From Gonocerus acuteangulatus (Eukaryota > Arthropoda > Insecta > Hemiptera > Coreidae), in contig OX328123.1 of assembly GCA_946811695.1 (NCBI GenBank), positions 38,040,054 to 38,104,053 on the forward strand: a DNA stretch of 64,000 nucleotides. The letters run 5' to 3'. Of the stretch, positions 1-12,037 are shown in pieces. Position 1 is the first letter of the stretch; each line of letters starts with the position of its first letter. The notes under the pieces are model-generated. The model had not been told where the DNA came from, made no database searches, and worked only from the letters and a program-made list of their open reading frames with translations. The translations under genes and the position numbers were made by a program.

Positions 1-761
1 CCATTCTGTCGTGGGTTAAATCTTTCTATAAAATAAGAAATAACGGTAACTTCAGTTTTAAGCTATGAGGATGGTTATATAGTTGGAGAATTCAAAACAA
101 CCTTTGCCATCATGATTAGCCACTGCCATCATGATTACCACAGCCACTTCGAACTTATTATGAATACCTTAGATCATTTCTTAGCTTATTTTACTACCAT
201 ACTAATTTTACTGATAAATGCAATTTAAAAGTAGAAACAACCAATTAAAAAGTGAGATAAAGAAAGAGAAAAACCATTTTAAAACAAAAAATGTATGAAG
301 ATCCGAAAACTTTTCATGCCCATTAATAGAATAATTTTTTTCGCATACTTCCTTAACTCCAAATAAATCCAACATTTAAACATATTAGTTGGGATTAATT
401 TCCAAGATGTAGAAAATATTTCAATTGAATCCCACGATTCTAAGTACCCACAAAAAAAAATAATGATTTCCAAAAACATTGATTCTCCTTTTCTCAGGAA
501 CGGTTAGAGATATCGCCTTGAAAATGGTGTCATTCGTTTTCCTATGTTAAGAAACCTATAAAACAAGTATCTGCAAGCAAATGAACTCAAAAACGTAAGC
601 GTTACGATTTTTTTTGCGCGAATTTCGCCCCAAACACTATCTTCCAGTGGGCGGATTCTACTGGTTAACGAACTTGACCTTTCAAATGGGACGACAGATT
701 TTTGTAACAACTTTCATCAAAATCGGACCATTTTTGAGCTTGCTAGAGAGCGAACAGACAA

Positions 762-763
<2 letters not shown>

Positions 764-806
<43 letters not shown>
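764..806. repeat. (TA)n microsatellite in family A
   Basis: An uninterrupted TA tract between the conserved family A flank (GCGAACAGACAAG) and CACAAATTTGAGCC. The same junction carries TA tracts in other family A copies. Confidence 0.9.
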
Positions 807-810
<4 letters not shown>

Positions 811-1299
811 AATTTGAGCCACCTATATTTTCGTGATCTATAGGGTCTGAAACGTGAAAGTTTCTAGTCGGCACTTCTGGATTGCGTCCTGAGGTCAACC
901 TCATAAGCGGGTTCTCCCTATGGAGATAGGGAGTAACCGCGCTAATAAGTGCTTAAAACTTTAAAGTAATTGATTTCGGTTATTCGAACGGTTCGTTTTG
1001 TCTGTTTTTATTTCTTGTTATTTTTTAATTGCTTATAGTTGGATAATGTATTTGACAATAAAACAGGTTATGTAAAATAAGAAAAACAATTTATTGGTAG
1101 AAATATAGCTTCGAGAGAGATTCGAAGACCTTGTGACAATTTTCAACTGCCTAGCGGTGGCCTTTCTGGTGTTGGCCGAACCATCCAGGTAAGATCATAA
1201 ATCAAGACCTTTCAAGATAAGTGGAACCAAAACAATAACTGCTTCTATTTTAATCTATCCAAATGAGGCTGGGAATAAGAATGGATCCGATAAAATAAT

Positions 1300-1350
1300 A
1301 AAAGTCCGACTTGCAGGAACTGCATCATCTTAGTGCGGTTCCGTTCTTAT
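1300..1350 (-). repeat. Conserved terminal motif M45, minus copy
   Basis: On the minus strand it reads GGAACCGC.CTAAGATGA, then GCAGTTCCTGC (a small hairpin, GCAG-TTC-CTGC), then a GTCGGACTTTT T-run. About a dozen copies of this roughly 45-base motif occur in the window; it looks like one end of a non-autonomous element. Confidence 0.7.
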
Positions 1351-1518
1351 CTCTAGACTCATTTAAAATGATTAAAATAGAAGCTGTTATTATTTTGGGT
1401 CCACATTTCTAGAAAGCATGAAGATTAGATAGCCGTCGAGGTGATAAGTAAAGATGGAATGGTTGGGATTCGGCTAAAGAAACCTCAATACGATTTTTGT
1501 TAAAAAATCTATATTTAG

Positions 1519-1553
1519 GACGTTTTGGCTACTCATTGGTAGCCTTCGTCAGC
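1519..1553 (-). ncRNA. Hammerhead-ribozyme-like motif (decayed core)
   Basis: The minus strand reads CTGACGA, one extra A, a 6-bp stem GGCTAC/GTAGCC with a short loop, then AAAAC and GTC. A canonical hammerhead core is CUGANGA...GAAAC-GUC. Here the G of GAAA is changed to A, so this copy is probably inactive. The flanking sequence (TTGGGATTCGGCTA, then CTATATTTAGGACG) matches the copies near 50819 and 22527, defining one family. Confidence 0.45.
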
Positions 1554-1810
1554 AATGAAAGTGCCGGCAGGCAGAGGAGGACCAAAGTTGACAGTTCCAT
1601 CTTTACTTTCATGAAAAGTCTTATTTACGATCTTACCTGGATGGGCCCCCGCCCTAGGAAGGACCCCGCTAGGCATTTGAAAAGCTATATCTTGGAAATC
1701 CATATCTCTAAGATTAAATTTTCTTATTTTTCTTAACCTGATTTATTATCAAATACTTTATCCAACTATAAGCAGTTAAAAAATAACAAGGAATAAAAAC
1801 AGACAAAAAA

Positions 1811-2650
1811 AAGTCCGTCTCGCAGGACTGCATCTTCTTAGCGCGGTTCCGTCCATATCCCTAGTCTAATTTGGAAAGATTAAAATAGAAGCAGTTATTA
1901 TTTTGGTTCCACCAGTCTTTTTTTTCAATTAATTATTATAACGGCGTGTCAACCCTTAAGGTCACTAACGCCATTCCTGTGAGTAGTAAAGTCTTGAAAG
2001 GTCATGATTTACAATCTTACCTGGAAGGGTCGGCTACACTAGAAACGGAGCCGCTAGTGACAAGGTCTTGGAATCTTGGAAATCTATATTTCTAACAATA
2101 AATTGTTTTTGTTATTTTACTTAACCAGTTTTATTGTCAAATAAATTTTTTCACCGATTGACATAGCCTAATTAAAACTTTCTTCAGAACCTTTTTTGTA
2201 GAGAATTTAGTAAGCTTCCGAATTGTAATCTTCCGCTTCAGAAGATTGTCAACGGTTTTCGAGATACTAACGAAATTATACAAAGTTACCAAAACTTTTT
2301 TTGTCTGTTAATCAAATATTTTATTCTAACCCTTCCTTTACTCTAAACGAACAAAAATTTCAACATATTAGTGTTGATGAAACTCGAACATGCAGAAAAT
2401 GTTTCAACTGTATCCCATAATTCTAAGTACCAAAATCAAAGACAAAGAACCCTCCTTAGGAAGGACGCTAGGCAGTTGAAAAGCTATATATCTCGGAAAT
2501 CCATATCTCTAACATTAAATTGTTTTTCTTATTTTTCTTAACCTCTTTTATTTTCAAATACATCATCAACATATTAGTTTTGATGAAAGTAGAACATGCA
2601 GAAAATGTTCCAACTGAATCCCACGATTCTAAGTACCCAAACCAAAAACG
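1811..2650. repeat. Left arm of a large imperfect palindrome
   Basis: Starts with the minus-strand M45 motif (AAAGTCCGTCTCGCAGGACT). Its reverse complement lies at 4240-5495, with recognisable matches along the arm: GTGGAACCAAAA, the CTTAAGGGTTGACACG block, and the line ending ATTCTAAGTACCC. Confidence 0.7.
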
Positions 2651-2674
2651 GTATTCAAAAAATATTTTTCATAT

Positions 2675-2686
2675 TTATATATATAA

Positions 2687-2742
<56 letters not shown>
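2675..2742. repeat. (TA)n microsatellite in family A
   Basis: TA tract with a few interruptions, followed by CAAATTTGAACCACC, the conserved family A flank. Confidence 0.9.
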
Positions 2743-2745
<3 letters not shown>

Positions 2746-2867
2746 AATTTGAACCACCGTTATTTTCGGTCTCTAGGGGTTCTGAAACGCGAAATTTTCT
2801 ATTTCGCACTTCCGGATTGTTTCATTGTATCAACCTTATAAGCGGGGTTCCCCCTATGGGGGGGGGG

Positions 2868-2912
2868 AACCGCGCTAAAATGATGCAGTTCCTGCGAGTC
2901 GGACTTTTTTCT
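2868..2912 (+). repeat. Motif M45, plus copy
   Basis: GGAACCGCGCTAAAATGATG, then GCAGTTCCTGCGAGTCGGAC and a T-run. A GC-rich hairpin (AAGCGGGGTTCCCCC...) precedes it. Confidence 0.75.
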
Positions 2913-3216
2913 CTTTGAATCTGTTAGGTTTTTGAATCTGTTCACCTAACGTTTTAATTGGTTGTTGCTTCTTTTAATTGAATTTAACAGTAAAATGAGT
3001 ATTTTAATGAGTATGGTAAGAAAAGGTGAAACAGCTTTGTAGTGTTTCCAAAAGCGAACATTGAGAAGGTGGGGGGTCGCTTATGATACTATCAGTGCCC
3101 CGTTGTGACGCATTAAATCTTTTTTCTCTTCGAGATTCTATTTTCTATTTTTCTCGAAAGATCAAACCCCACCAATAACTGCTACTATTCCTTTACTAAT
3201 AGCACTAGGGGTATGA

Positions 3217-3257
3217 ACGGAACCGCGCAGTTTCTGATAACGCAGTTTCTGCGAGTC

Positions 3258-3290
<33 letters not shown>
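3217..3290 (+). repeat. Diverged motif M45 and a long T tract
   Basis: A degenerate M45 copy with an internal duplication of CGCAGTTTCTG, running into a T homopolymer of about 30 bases. Confidence 0.55.
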
Positions 3291-3296
<6 letters not shown>

Positions 3297-3729
3297 GATT
3301 TTAGCTGTAAAATCGTGAAATTAATTTGCCATTAACAAGATACTTACAATGAGACACAATATTTCGTTGTTTCGATGTCGAAACAACGAAGAGACCGGGA
3401 GCGTGATTTTCACTATTATTTTATATGCATAATGGCACGTCATATCACCCTTTTCGTGAAGATTTCATTGGAGAAGGTGTTTAGGGTCTTTTAGCGCGGT
3501 TACTCCCTATCTCCATAGGGAGAACCCGCTTATGAGGTTGACCTCATGACACAATCCGGAAGTGCCGACTACAAATTTTCTCGTTTCAGACCCCATAGAT
3601 CACGAAAAATAGGTGGTTCAAATTTATATATATGCTTGTCTGTTCGCTCTCTAGCAAGCTCAAAAATGGTCCGATTTTGATGAATGTTGGTACAAAAATC
3701 TGTCGTCTCATTTGAAAGGTCAAGTTTGT

Positions 3730-3859
3730 CGGTTCCTCCCTCCCCCATAGGGAGGAACCCCGCTTATAGGGTTGATACAATGAAACAATCCGGAAGTGCC
3801 GACTAGAAAATTTCGCGTTTCAGAACCCCTAGAGACCGAAAATAACGGTGGTTCAAATT

Positions 3860-3952
<93 letters not shown>

Positions 3953-5495
3953 CTGTTCGCACTCTAGATAGAAGACGAATGGTCCGATTTTGATGAAATT
4001 TGGTACAAAAATCCTTCGTCCAATTTGAAAGGTCAAGTTCGTTAACCAGCAAAATCCGCCTACTGGAAGATGGCGTTTGGGGCGAAATTCGCGCAAAAAA
4101 ATCGTAACGCTTACGTTTTTGAGTTCATAAGCTTCTAAGTACTCGTTTTATATGATTCCTGGGCTAGGAAAACGAATGAAACCATTTTCAAGGCCATAGC
4201 TTTAACCGTTTTCGAGAAAATTGGAAAAATATTTTTTGAATACCGTTTTTGGTTTGGGTACTTAGAATCATGGGATTCAGTTGAAACATTTTCTGCATGT
4301 TCTACTTTCATCAAAACTAATATGTTGAAATTTTGGTTACGTTTGGAGTTAAGGAAGGGTTAGAATAAAATATTTTATTAACAGACATAAAAAGTTTTAG
4401 TAACTTTGTTTACTTTCATTAATATCTCGAAAAAGGTTGAGAATCTTGGTAAACGGAAGAATACCATTAGAAAGCTTATTAAATGCTCTAAAAAAAAGGT
4501 TCTAATGAAAGTTTTGATTAGGCGATGTCAATCGGAGAAATAAGAGCTTAAAACTTTAAAGTAATTGATTTCGCTTATTCGAACTGTTCTTTTTGTCTGT
4601 TTTTTATTCTTTTTATTTTTTAATTGCTTATTGTTGGATAATGTATTTGAAAATAAAACAGGTTAAGAAAAATAAGAAAAACAATTTAATTTTAGAGATA
4701 TGGATTTCCAAGATATATAGCTTTTCAACTGCCTAGCGTCCTTCCTAGGGAGGGTTCTTTGTCTTTGATTTTGGTACTTAGAATTATGGGATACAGTTGA
4801 AACATTTTCTGCATGTTGGAGTTTCATCGACACTAATATGTTGAAATTTTTGTTACGTTTAGAGTAAAGGAAGGGTTAGAATAAAGTATTTTATTAACAG
4901 ACAAAAAAAGTTTTGGTAACTTTGTATAATTTCGTTAGTATCTCGAAAACCGTTGACAATCTTGTGAAGCGGAAGATTACCATTCGGAAGCTTACTAAAT
5001 GCTCTACAAAAAAGGTTCTGAAGAAAGTTTTAATTAGGCGATGTCAATCGGAGAAAAAAGTGCTTAAAGCTTTAAATTAATTGATTTCGTTTATTCCAAT
5101 GGTTCTTTTTGTCTGTTTTATTTTTTGTTATTTTTTAATTGCTTATAGTTGGATAATGTATTTGACAATAAAACTGGTTAAGTAAAATAACAAAAACAAT
5201 TTATTGTTAGAAATATAGATTTCCAAGATTCCAAGACCTTGTAACTAGCGGGACAGTTTCTAGTGTAGCCGACTCTTCCAGGTAAGATTGTAAATCATGA
5301 CCTTTCAAGACTTTACTACTCACAGGAATGGCGTTAGTGACCTTAAGGGTTGACACGCCATCATAATAATTAATTTTATAAAAAAGACTGGTGGAACCAA
5401 AATAATAACTGCTTCTATTTTAATCTTTCCAAATTAGACTAGGGATATGAACGGAACCGCGCTAAGATGATGCAGTCCTGCGAGACGGACTTTTT
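3730..5495. repeat. Right arm of the large palindrome, ending in M45
   Basis: Reverse complement of 1811-2866 with indels. Ends at 5453-5495 with a plus-strand M45 motif (GGAACCGCGCTAAGATGATG, then the hairpin and T-run). The hairpin GGTTCCTCCCT / AGGGAGGAACC sits at the inner end, about 3734-3765. Confidence 0.7.
3862..3949. repeat. (TA)n microsatellite in family A
   Basis: TA tract interrupted by GTATATATT, between GGTTCAAATTTG and TTGTCTGTTCGC, the two conserved family A flanks. Confidence 0.9.
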
Positions 5496-6004
5496 TTGAG
5501 TTTATATGCTTGCAGGTACATTTTTTTATAGATTTCTTAACATAAGAAAACGAATGAAAGCATTTTCAAGGCGATATCTCTAACCGTTCCTGAGAAAATT
5601 GGAATCAATGTTTTTGTAAGTTATTATTTTTTTGTGGGTACTTAGAATCGCGGGATTCAATTGAAATATTTTCTACATCTTGGAAATTAATCCCAATTAA
5701 TATGTTTAAATGTTGGTTATATTGGGAGTTAAGGAAGTATGCGAAAAAAAAAATTATTATTAGACATGAAAAGTTTTCGGATCTTCGTACATTTTTCGTA
5801 AATATCTCGATAACGGTTAGGAAATTGCTAAGTGGAAAGTGACCATTCGAATGCTTACTAAATTTTCTACAAAAAAGGTTCTGAAGCAATATTCAATGGG
5901 GCAACGTCAATCAGAGATATCAGCGCATAAAACTTAAAAAATGTTTGTTTTGTTGTTTTGAAAGGGTTTTTCTCTTTCTTTATCTCACTTCCTAATTGGT
6001 TGTT

Positions 6005-6140
6005 TTAGCGCGGTTCCTCCCTCCCCGATAGGGAGGAACCCCGCTTATAAGGTCGATACAATGAAACAATCCGGAAGTGCCGACTAGAACATTTCGCGTT
6101 TCAGAACCCCTAGAGACCGAAAATAACGGTGGTTAAAATT

Positions 6141-6207
<67 letters not shown>

Positions 6208-6830
6208 TTATATATATATTTGTCTGTTCGCGGATTTCTGGCCTTCCTAATGGTCCGATTTTGATGAAATTTAGTACAAAAATCTGTCGCCCGATTTGAA
6301 AGGTCAAGTTCGTTAACCAGCAAAATCCGCCCACTAGAAGATGGTGTTTGGGGCGAATTTCGCGCAAAAAAAATCGTAACGCTTACTTTTTTGAGTTCAT
6401 AAGCTTGTAAGTACTCGTTTTATAGGCTTCTTTGGCTAGGAAAACGAATGAAACCATTTTCAAGGCGATAGCTTTAACCGTTTTTGAGAAAATTGAAAAA
6501 ATAGTTTTTGAATACCGTTTTTGGTTTGGGTACTTAGAATCATGGGATTCAGTTGAAACATTTTCTGCATGTTTTACTATCATTAAAACTAATATGTTGA
6601 AATTTTGGTTACGTTTGGAGTTAAGGAAGGGTTAGAATAAAATATTTTATTAACAGACACAAAAAGTTTTGATAACTTTGTATATTTTCCTTAATATCTC
6701 GAAAAAGGTTGAGAATCTTGGTAAACAAAAGACTACCATTAGAAAGCTTACTAAATGCTCTACAAAAAAGGTTCTGATGAAAGTTTTGATTAGGCGATGT
6801 CAATCGGAGAAATAACTGCTTAAAACATTA
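6005..6830 (-). repeat. Family A copy with hairpin terminus and (TA)n
   Basis: Begins TTAGCGCGGTTCC, followed by an 11-bp hairpin CCTCCCT...AGGGAGG. It continues through GGAAGTGCCGACTAGAA, a TA tract (6142-6219), and the TGGTCCGATTTTGATGAAA and GGGATTCAGTTGAAAC lines. It is a direct copy of about 3735-4680 and of 38545-39330. Confidence 0.7.
6142..6219. repeat. (TA)n microsatellite in family A
   Basis: TA tract between AAATTTG and TTTGTCTGTTCGC. Confidence 0.9.
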
Positions 6831-7297
6831 AAGTAATTGATTTTGCTTATTCGAACTGTTCTTTTTGTCTGTTTTTATTCCTTGTTATTTTTTAACTGCT
6901 TATAGTTGGATAATGTATTTTACAATAAAACAGATTAGGCAAAATAAGAAAAACAATTCATTGTTAGAAATATAGCTTGCCAAGAGAAAAAGATTTGATG
7001 ACGTCTTTTGAATATTTTCAATTGCCTTTATGCTGTTGGTTTTTTATTTTAATTTTTAATTGATTTTATCTGTAGAATTCTTACTACAGTAAAAGAACAC
7101 AGGAACATGTGAAAATTTTTGATATTTTCCAATTCATTGAAACGTATGAAATGAAGTATCGGTAGAAGAGGTTTCTAGGGTCTTGCGGACCCGACCCCAG
7201 GTTTAGCCATAAAACCCTTTGAACAAAGGCCATGGAAAATATTATCTGTTTCTATTCTATGCTTTTCAAATGAGAATAGGGATATGAACAGGAACCG

Positions 7298-7487
7298 GGG
7301 TCTCCCGTGGTCTAATGGCTAGCGCCTTGGATTCATAAGCGGGAGATGGTTGGTTCCATTCCCAACCTCCGGCAGGAATTTTATCATCCCACGGCTCGCT
7401 GGTAAAATTCCTCGCTACACCCTGGATGTCGGCGCTACTGGCCTAGATGTAGATGTGCCCTAAAAAAAAAAAAAAAAAAAAAAAAAA
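7298..7487 (+). repeat. tRNA-derived SINE (family D), full length with poly(A)
   Basis: The head resembles a tRNA: GGTCTCCCGTGGTCTAATGG gives an A-box-like region and GGTTCCATTCCC a B-box-like region. The tail runs CACCCTGGATGTCGGCGCTA and on to a run of about 26 A. It sits inside an M45 motif: GGAACCG lies just before it and GATGACGCAGTTCCTG directly after the A tract. Other copies lie at 18861, 28864 and 61968. It is not a functional tRNA gene, because the arms do not pair properly. Confidence 0.85.
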
Positions 7488-7756
7488 GATGACGCAGTTC
7501 CTGTGAGTCGGACTTTTTTGTTGTTTTAAATTGCATTTATCAGTAAAATTAGTATTGTAGTAAAATAAGCTAAGAAACGGTGAAAGGTATTGGTAATAAG
7601 TTTGGAGTGGCAGTGGTAATCAAGATGACTGTGGCTAATCATGATGACGTAGTTTGTTTTGAATTCTCCTATATATAACCTTCCTCATAGCCTCCCACTG
7701 AAGTTATCGTTATTTCTTATTTTTTAGAAAGATTTAACCTTCGGCAGAATGGAATT

Positions 7757-8166
7757 TTATTCGCCATGAAGCTCATATTTACAGTTGATTATAACAGTAA
7801 AACGAATTTGCTAATAAAACAAGATACTTAAAATGACAAGGAATTTTTGGTTGTTTAGAATAGAGCCTTCTAAGCAGTAGTCAAAGAGTAAGTACGTTTT
7901 CAGTACATAATTGTATTGACTTATACAGATTAAGAATTATCCGCTTCTGTGTAAGTTGGCTACCGTCAGTTTTCTGTGATTTGTGATGCTAATCTATTCC
8001 ATTTCTTCGAGATGTACGTAACCGCGCTAAGATGACGCAGTTCCTGCGAGTCGGACTTTTTACCTTACCCGCGCCAGTTACTTTTTAGAATAACGTCATA
8101 ATATTTTGTTACAATATTGTAACAGGTGTTGCTAGGCTACATAAAGTTTATACATGAAAGAGGTTA
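7757..8166. other. Unassigned repeat-like sequence with one M45 copy
   Basis: No gene seen. A plus-strand M45 motif with T-run lies at about 8018-8060 (AACCGCGCTAAGATGACGCA). Confidence 0.5.
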
Positions 8167-8559
8167 TCTACTATATATTTGTCAAATACCACTCACTCAC
8201 TCACTCACTCATCTATCAACGCCCAGCCCAAACCGCTCGACAGAAAATTTTGAAATTTTGCATGGACACTCCCTATATAACGTAGGCACTCGCTAAGAAA
8301 GGATTTTTTGATATTCGAATTTTTAAGCATTTTTAGGCGGGTTTAAAGTTTGAGTTGGTTAGAGAAGGCAAGCCTAGGCAGCCTGCGTTGCTAGGACGAT
8401 AAAGAACAGCTGTTACCTTACATTATCTATCTCATAGTTTTCTTTCTAATTGAGGTTAATTTCAACTATGATGGCAGACCTTGAATTACTATAAATAAAC
8501 TGTCACTCATAGAGTTTTAATTGCGTTTCTTTTCCCCCTGTTCCCGTCAGATATTTTTG

Positions 8560-9044
8560 GAGAGTTAAACCGAGACACATTAATATGGGATGGGCATACC
8601 AGGGGGGGGGGCTGGGAATAAAAACAGTACAAATTATAAGCAAAATGGTGAGTTTTAAGCCTAGCAAGTAACGGGAAGGGGGGATCCTGAACTGTTAGTC
8701 TACCCAAACCTTAAAAATAAGAACGGAACTTTTTTTGCTACTTGATTTTCTTTAAAAAATCTCTCAGCCAAATAGTAGTGTCTGGCAGCTGGCAGCGCTG
8801 TGCAGGTAGTTCCAGCGTTTTACAGTTAGATTACTTCTCATATCTTTGACACTGTGAGCAGTAGTAAAAAATGTTGATTGTAGAAAAGTAACCGATTTAT
8901 AAAAGATTCTTATAAACGTGAATTCATTACTTTTTACATCTTACAGCCTTTTCCGGGACATTGATAAAACCGGGCGGGACACCAAAACAATTGCAAAATA
9001 CCGGGACAGTCCCGGTCAAACCGTGATGTATGGCAAGCATATCC
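8560..9044. repeat. Dispersed repeat, also present inverted at 27515-28410
   Basis: Contains the GTCCCGGTCAAACC / TTGCAAAATACCGGGAC line and the CATTAATATGGGATGGGCAT line. Both recur in reverse complement in the 27.5-28.4 kb copy, which suggests a separate transposon family that inserted in, or was captured by, the Helitron. Confidence 0.65.
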
Positions 9045-9047
9045 TTA

Positions 9048-10167
9048 GGGTACGTTCATGGTGAGGATTCATTCTGCGATGCTACGATAGCTACTCCGAT
9101 GAGCGCTGCCCCGATGTAAAACAAACACATGTATTAAGGTGGGAGTGTTCATAGTGAGGATCCTTACTTCCGATGCTATTCTCGCACTCGCGCAGTGACC
9201 GCGGGGAAGAACAAATATTTTGTTTTCTCCTCCCAGTGAGGAGGGAAGCCGCGATGTGGGCCTGACTGTGATTGGTTCCTTCAAAAGGACTCTAGTGCGC
9301 AGGTCACCTACCCTCTCTCATTACTTCATCTTGTGTGATTATTCTTTTTTGGTTATTTCTTTGTCGAGATGAAAGAAAATTGGGTCTTTTTGCGAAGACT
9401 ACATCCAGTTACTTTTGAAGTATTTATTTAGTTAAGTGATTTATAACAGTTACTCGTACTCGCTGATAAGCTTACTGATTAGCTTACAGGTTCTTTGCTG
9501 GTTATCTTTTACTACTTGACTCGTTATCTACGGTTATAATTCATATTAGATAATGGCAAGTAATATTTATTAATAAAAAGGTTAATATGATCAAAATTAA
9601 TTCTCTCAACTATGAAAAAAGTTATTAAGCATTAAAGTTGACTGTTTTGCAGGTTATGAAGGATAACAAACAACGATATTTGTAAATAAACATATTTTAT
9701 TCCTTTTCTCTCTCTTTTTTTTTGATATTTTACATTTATTAAGCAATACATGATATGCGTTTCCGCTCGCTACGCTACGCTCCACTCGCTCAAGAAGATA
9801 TAAGAAAACTCAAGCCAATCCAACTCGCAATTAATAGAATTATATTAATTTAAGCGACTCTACTCTATCCAACTCTATAAAATTAATAAGATTACATTAA
9901 TTTTTCCGAGTAAGAAACCAATCCCTTTTTCTTTGTCAGGAACATCGCGAACTAAATGTAAAGGCTCATTTTTTCTCACTAACATAAGCAGAGCTTTTTC
10001 ATAAACAAAAGCTAATTCACTGTTGAAGGTTACTTTACTCCCAGCAAGAACCAATGCAATGGTGAGTCAGCATGAACACCCTCCATCGATGTAGAATACA
10101 TCGGGGCAGCGCTCATCGGAGTAGCTATCGTAGCATCGCAGAATGAATCCTCACCATGAACGTACCC
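9048..10167. mobile_element. PIF/Harbinger-like TIR element, TTA target duplication
   Basis: The left end GGGTACGTTCATGGTGAGGA is mirrored at the right end (TCCTCACCATGAACGTACCC). The inverted repeats extend about 70 bases, through CGATGAGCGCTGCCCCGATG. Both sides are flanked by TTA (9045-9047 and 10168-10170), the TWA-type 3-bp duplication typical of PIF/Harbinger. No transposase frame was found. The interior holds a GCGTTTCCGCTCGC / CAATCCAACTCGCA segment shared with the palindromic element at 41702-42735. Confidence 0.7.
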
Positions 10168-10446
10168 TTAGAGTTTTCTAGATGAGGTAATAATATCCTG
10201 AACCCTTGCACAGCCTCCCCGCCTATAACCTTGGTAATGCTCGCAAATATAATGGGTGTTTCCAAATAACTTTTTGTAAAGATAAACTTTTAAATTTTAA
10301 AACCCATTGAATAACATATAGTATGACGGGAACCGTGCTATAATAAACTGCACAAAATTGTATAGTAACGTAATTTTAATGAAACATTATTTAACGCAAT
10401 AAAATAACTACTTATCTGCCGTGACGAAGCACGGGTATTCAGCTAG

Positions 10447-11815
10447 TCTACTATATATTTGTCAAATACCACTCACTGACCTATCATCCCCCAGCCCAAA
10501 CCGCTCGACAGAAAATTTTGAAATTTTGCATGGACACTCACTGTATAACGTAGGCACTCACTAAGAAAGGATTTTTTTATATTCGAATTTTTAAGTATTT
10601 TTAGAGGGGTTTAATGTTGTAGTTGGTTAGAGCATGCTCGCCTAGGCAGCAAGCGTTGCTAGGACGATAACAGAACAGCTGTTACCGTACATTATCTATT
10701 TCATAGTATTATTTTTAATTGAGGTTAATTGCCACTATGATGGCAGTCCTTGAATTACTAGACATAAAATGTGATTTTGTCCCTCATAGAGTTAACGCCC
10801 TGGTGATGGCCCATCCGAGGTAATATTATCCCGAACCACTTGACACAAAAATTTGAAATTTTGCACGGACAATACGTTTAGAGTGTAAACACTCGCTAAG
10901 AAAGGTTTTTTTGATATTCAAATGTTTAAGTACTTTTAGGGGGGGGGGGTGAAAACAGTTCGATTTTGATAACATATGGTACAAAAATCTTTCTTCTCAT
11001 ATAAAAGGTCAAGTTCATTAACCAGTTGAATCCGTTTACTGGAACATGGTTTTTGGAGCGAAATTTGTGCGAAAGATTCCTTAACGTAGGAAAACGAATG
11101 AAACCATTTTTTAAGCGAGTTGTGTAGCCATTTACCAGAAAAATTGATAGAAATACTTTTCAAAACTAATTTTCTGTTTGTTTATTCAGAAACGAAGTAT
11201 ATGGAAAAAAATTGTATGAATGGTGATGCAAAGTTTTCAGATCTCAGTATATTTTCTAAAATATCTCGAAAATGGTTAGGAACTTGTAGTAAGTGGAGGG
11301 CGGCTATTCGAAAGGTTTCTAAATTCTCTACAATAAGATTCTGTTGTAATGTTCGGTGGGCAGGGCCACCACATGGGAGGGACATCCGGGTACAGTTGTC
11401 CGGGGCGGTGGGGCGATGTCGATCGAAGATATAAGTGCTTAAAACTTTTAACAAGTTTGTTAGTTTTATACTTTTCAACGTGTATTTGTCTCTGTTTACC
11501 TAACTTTTTAAGCGGTTGTTGTATTTTTTTTTTTTTTCTCTCCAACGGAAACAAGCACGGTTACCTCCACATGGTGTTTCCTGGGTAACTTTAAAGTCCG
11601 TGCAATAATAATCTCTTTCTTGACACTGGTCCGGAGCGCCCCAACGTCAAGAAACATTATGCATTAATTACTTATCAATTGATGAATAACATATAGTGTG
11701 ACGTGGTATAATAAAATGTACAAAATTATGTAGTAGCGTTAATTTTGACCATATCTTATTTAACTCAATATAAAAAATACTTATCGGCTGAGGTAAAGCA
11801 CGGGTATTCAGCTAG
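10447..11815 (+). mobile_element. Helitron 2, abutting Helitron 1
   Basis: Begins TCTACTATATATTTGTCAAA on the base immediately after the CTAG of Helitron 1 and ends ...CACGGGTATTCAGCTAG followed by T. The terminal hairpin is partly decayed (CGGCTGAGGTAAAGCACGGG). Inside is a family A-like segment at 10955-11450. Two open frames there (11120-11434 and its antisense) are not credible genes. Confidence 0.8.
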
Positions 11816-11872
11816 TAGATTATAAGACACGTTGAAGTTGTGTTTGTTGTGCTGTGTTGAAGTTGTCAAATA

Positions 11873-12037
11873 ATGAATTTGATTAAACTGAATCGTGTGT
11901 TGAAATCGGAAGAAGTAGCGTATAGAGCAATACAAAAGTATGGATTTCTGCCTAAAACGCGGAAGTGTAGAAGAGGGCATTTCATGAAGCTTGTATTTCC
12001 AAAGAAAAGAGCCCCATTATTTACATTTGTTGAATAA
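11873..12037 (+). pseudogene. Merlin/ISXO2-like transposase N-terminal fragment
   Basis: A 54-codon frame with YGFLPKTRKCRRGHFMKLV. It resembles the N-terminal zinc-binding lead-in of ISXO2/Merlin (IS1016-like) transposases, where a short 'LP...C..C...MKL' region precedes the DDE domain. Only one Cys remains and there is no catalytic domain, so it is a remnant at best. The resemblance is by eye and could be chance. Confidence 0.3.

Larger units (their letters stand above)
1..7756. repeat. Composite block of inverted family A repeats
   Basis: This block is almost wholly repeats in both orientations. Bases 1-230 read as the reverse complement of about 7530-7756, so the block is bounded by one inverted pair. 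Inside, 235-560 pairs with 5560-6005, 600-960 pairs with 6005-6380, 1811-2650 pairs with 4240-5495, and 2745-2866 pairs with 3730-3855. The pairing order is not monotonic: position 6005 joins two segments that are separate on the left. This is therefore a rearranged set of insertions, not one clean palindrome. The shared unit is called family A here. It includes a line with ATGGTCCGATTTTGATGAAA, a (TA)n tract and a GC-rich hairpin end. The open frames here are shadows of the repeat. Confidence 0.75.
8167..10446 (+). mobile_element. Helitron 1 (non-autonomous)
   Basis: Starts TCTACTATATATTTG followed by the (ACTC)n stretch at 8191-8210. Ends ...GCACGGGTATTCAGCTAG. A hairpin CCGTG-ACGAAG-CACGG lies about ten bases before the terminal CTAG. 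These are Helitron hallmarks: 5'-TC, 3'-CTRR, subterminal hairpin, no terminal inverted repeats. The base before the element is A, as expected for A/T insertion. No RepHel coding sequence is present, so it is non-autonomous. It carries a nested TIR element (9048-10167) and a segment repeated in reverse at 27515-28410. Confidence 0.85.
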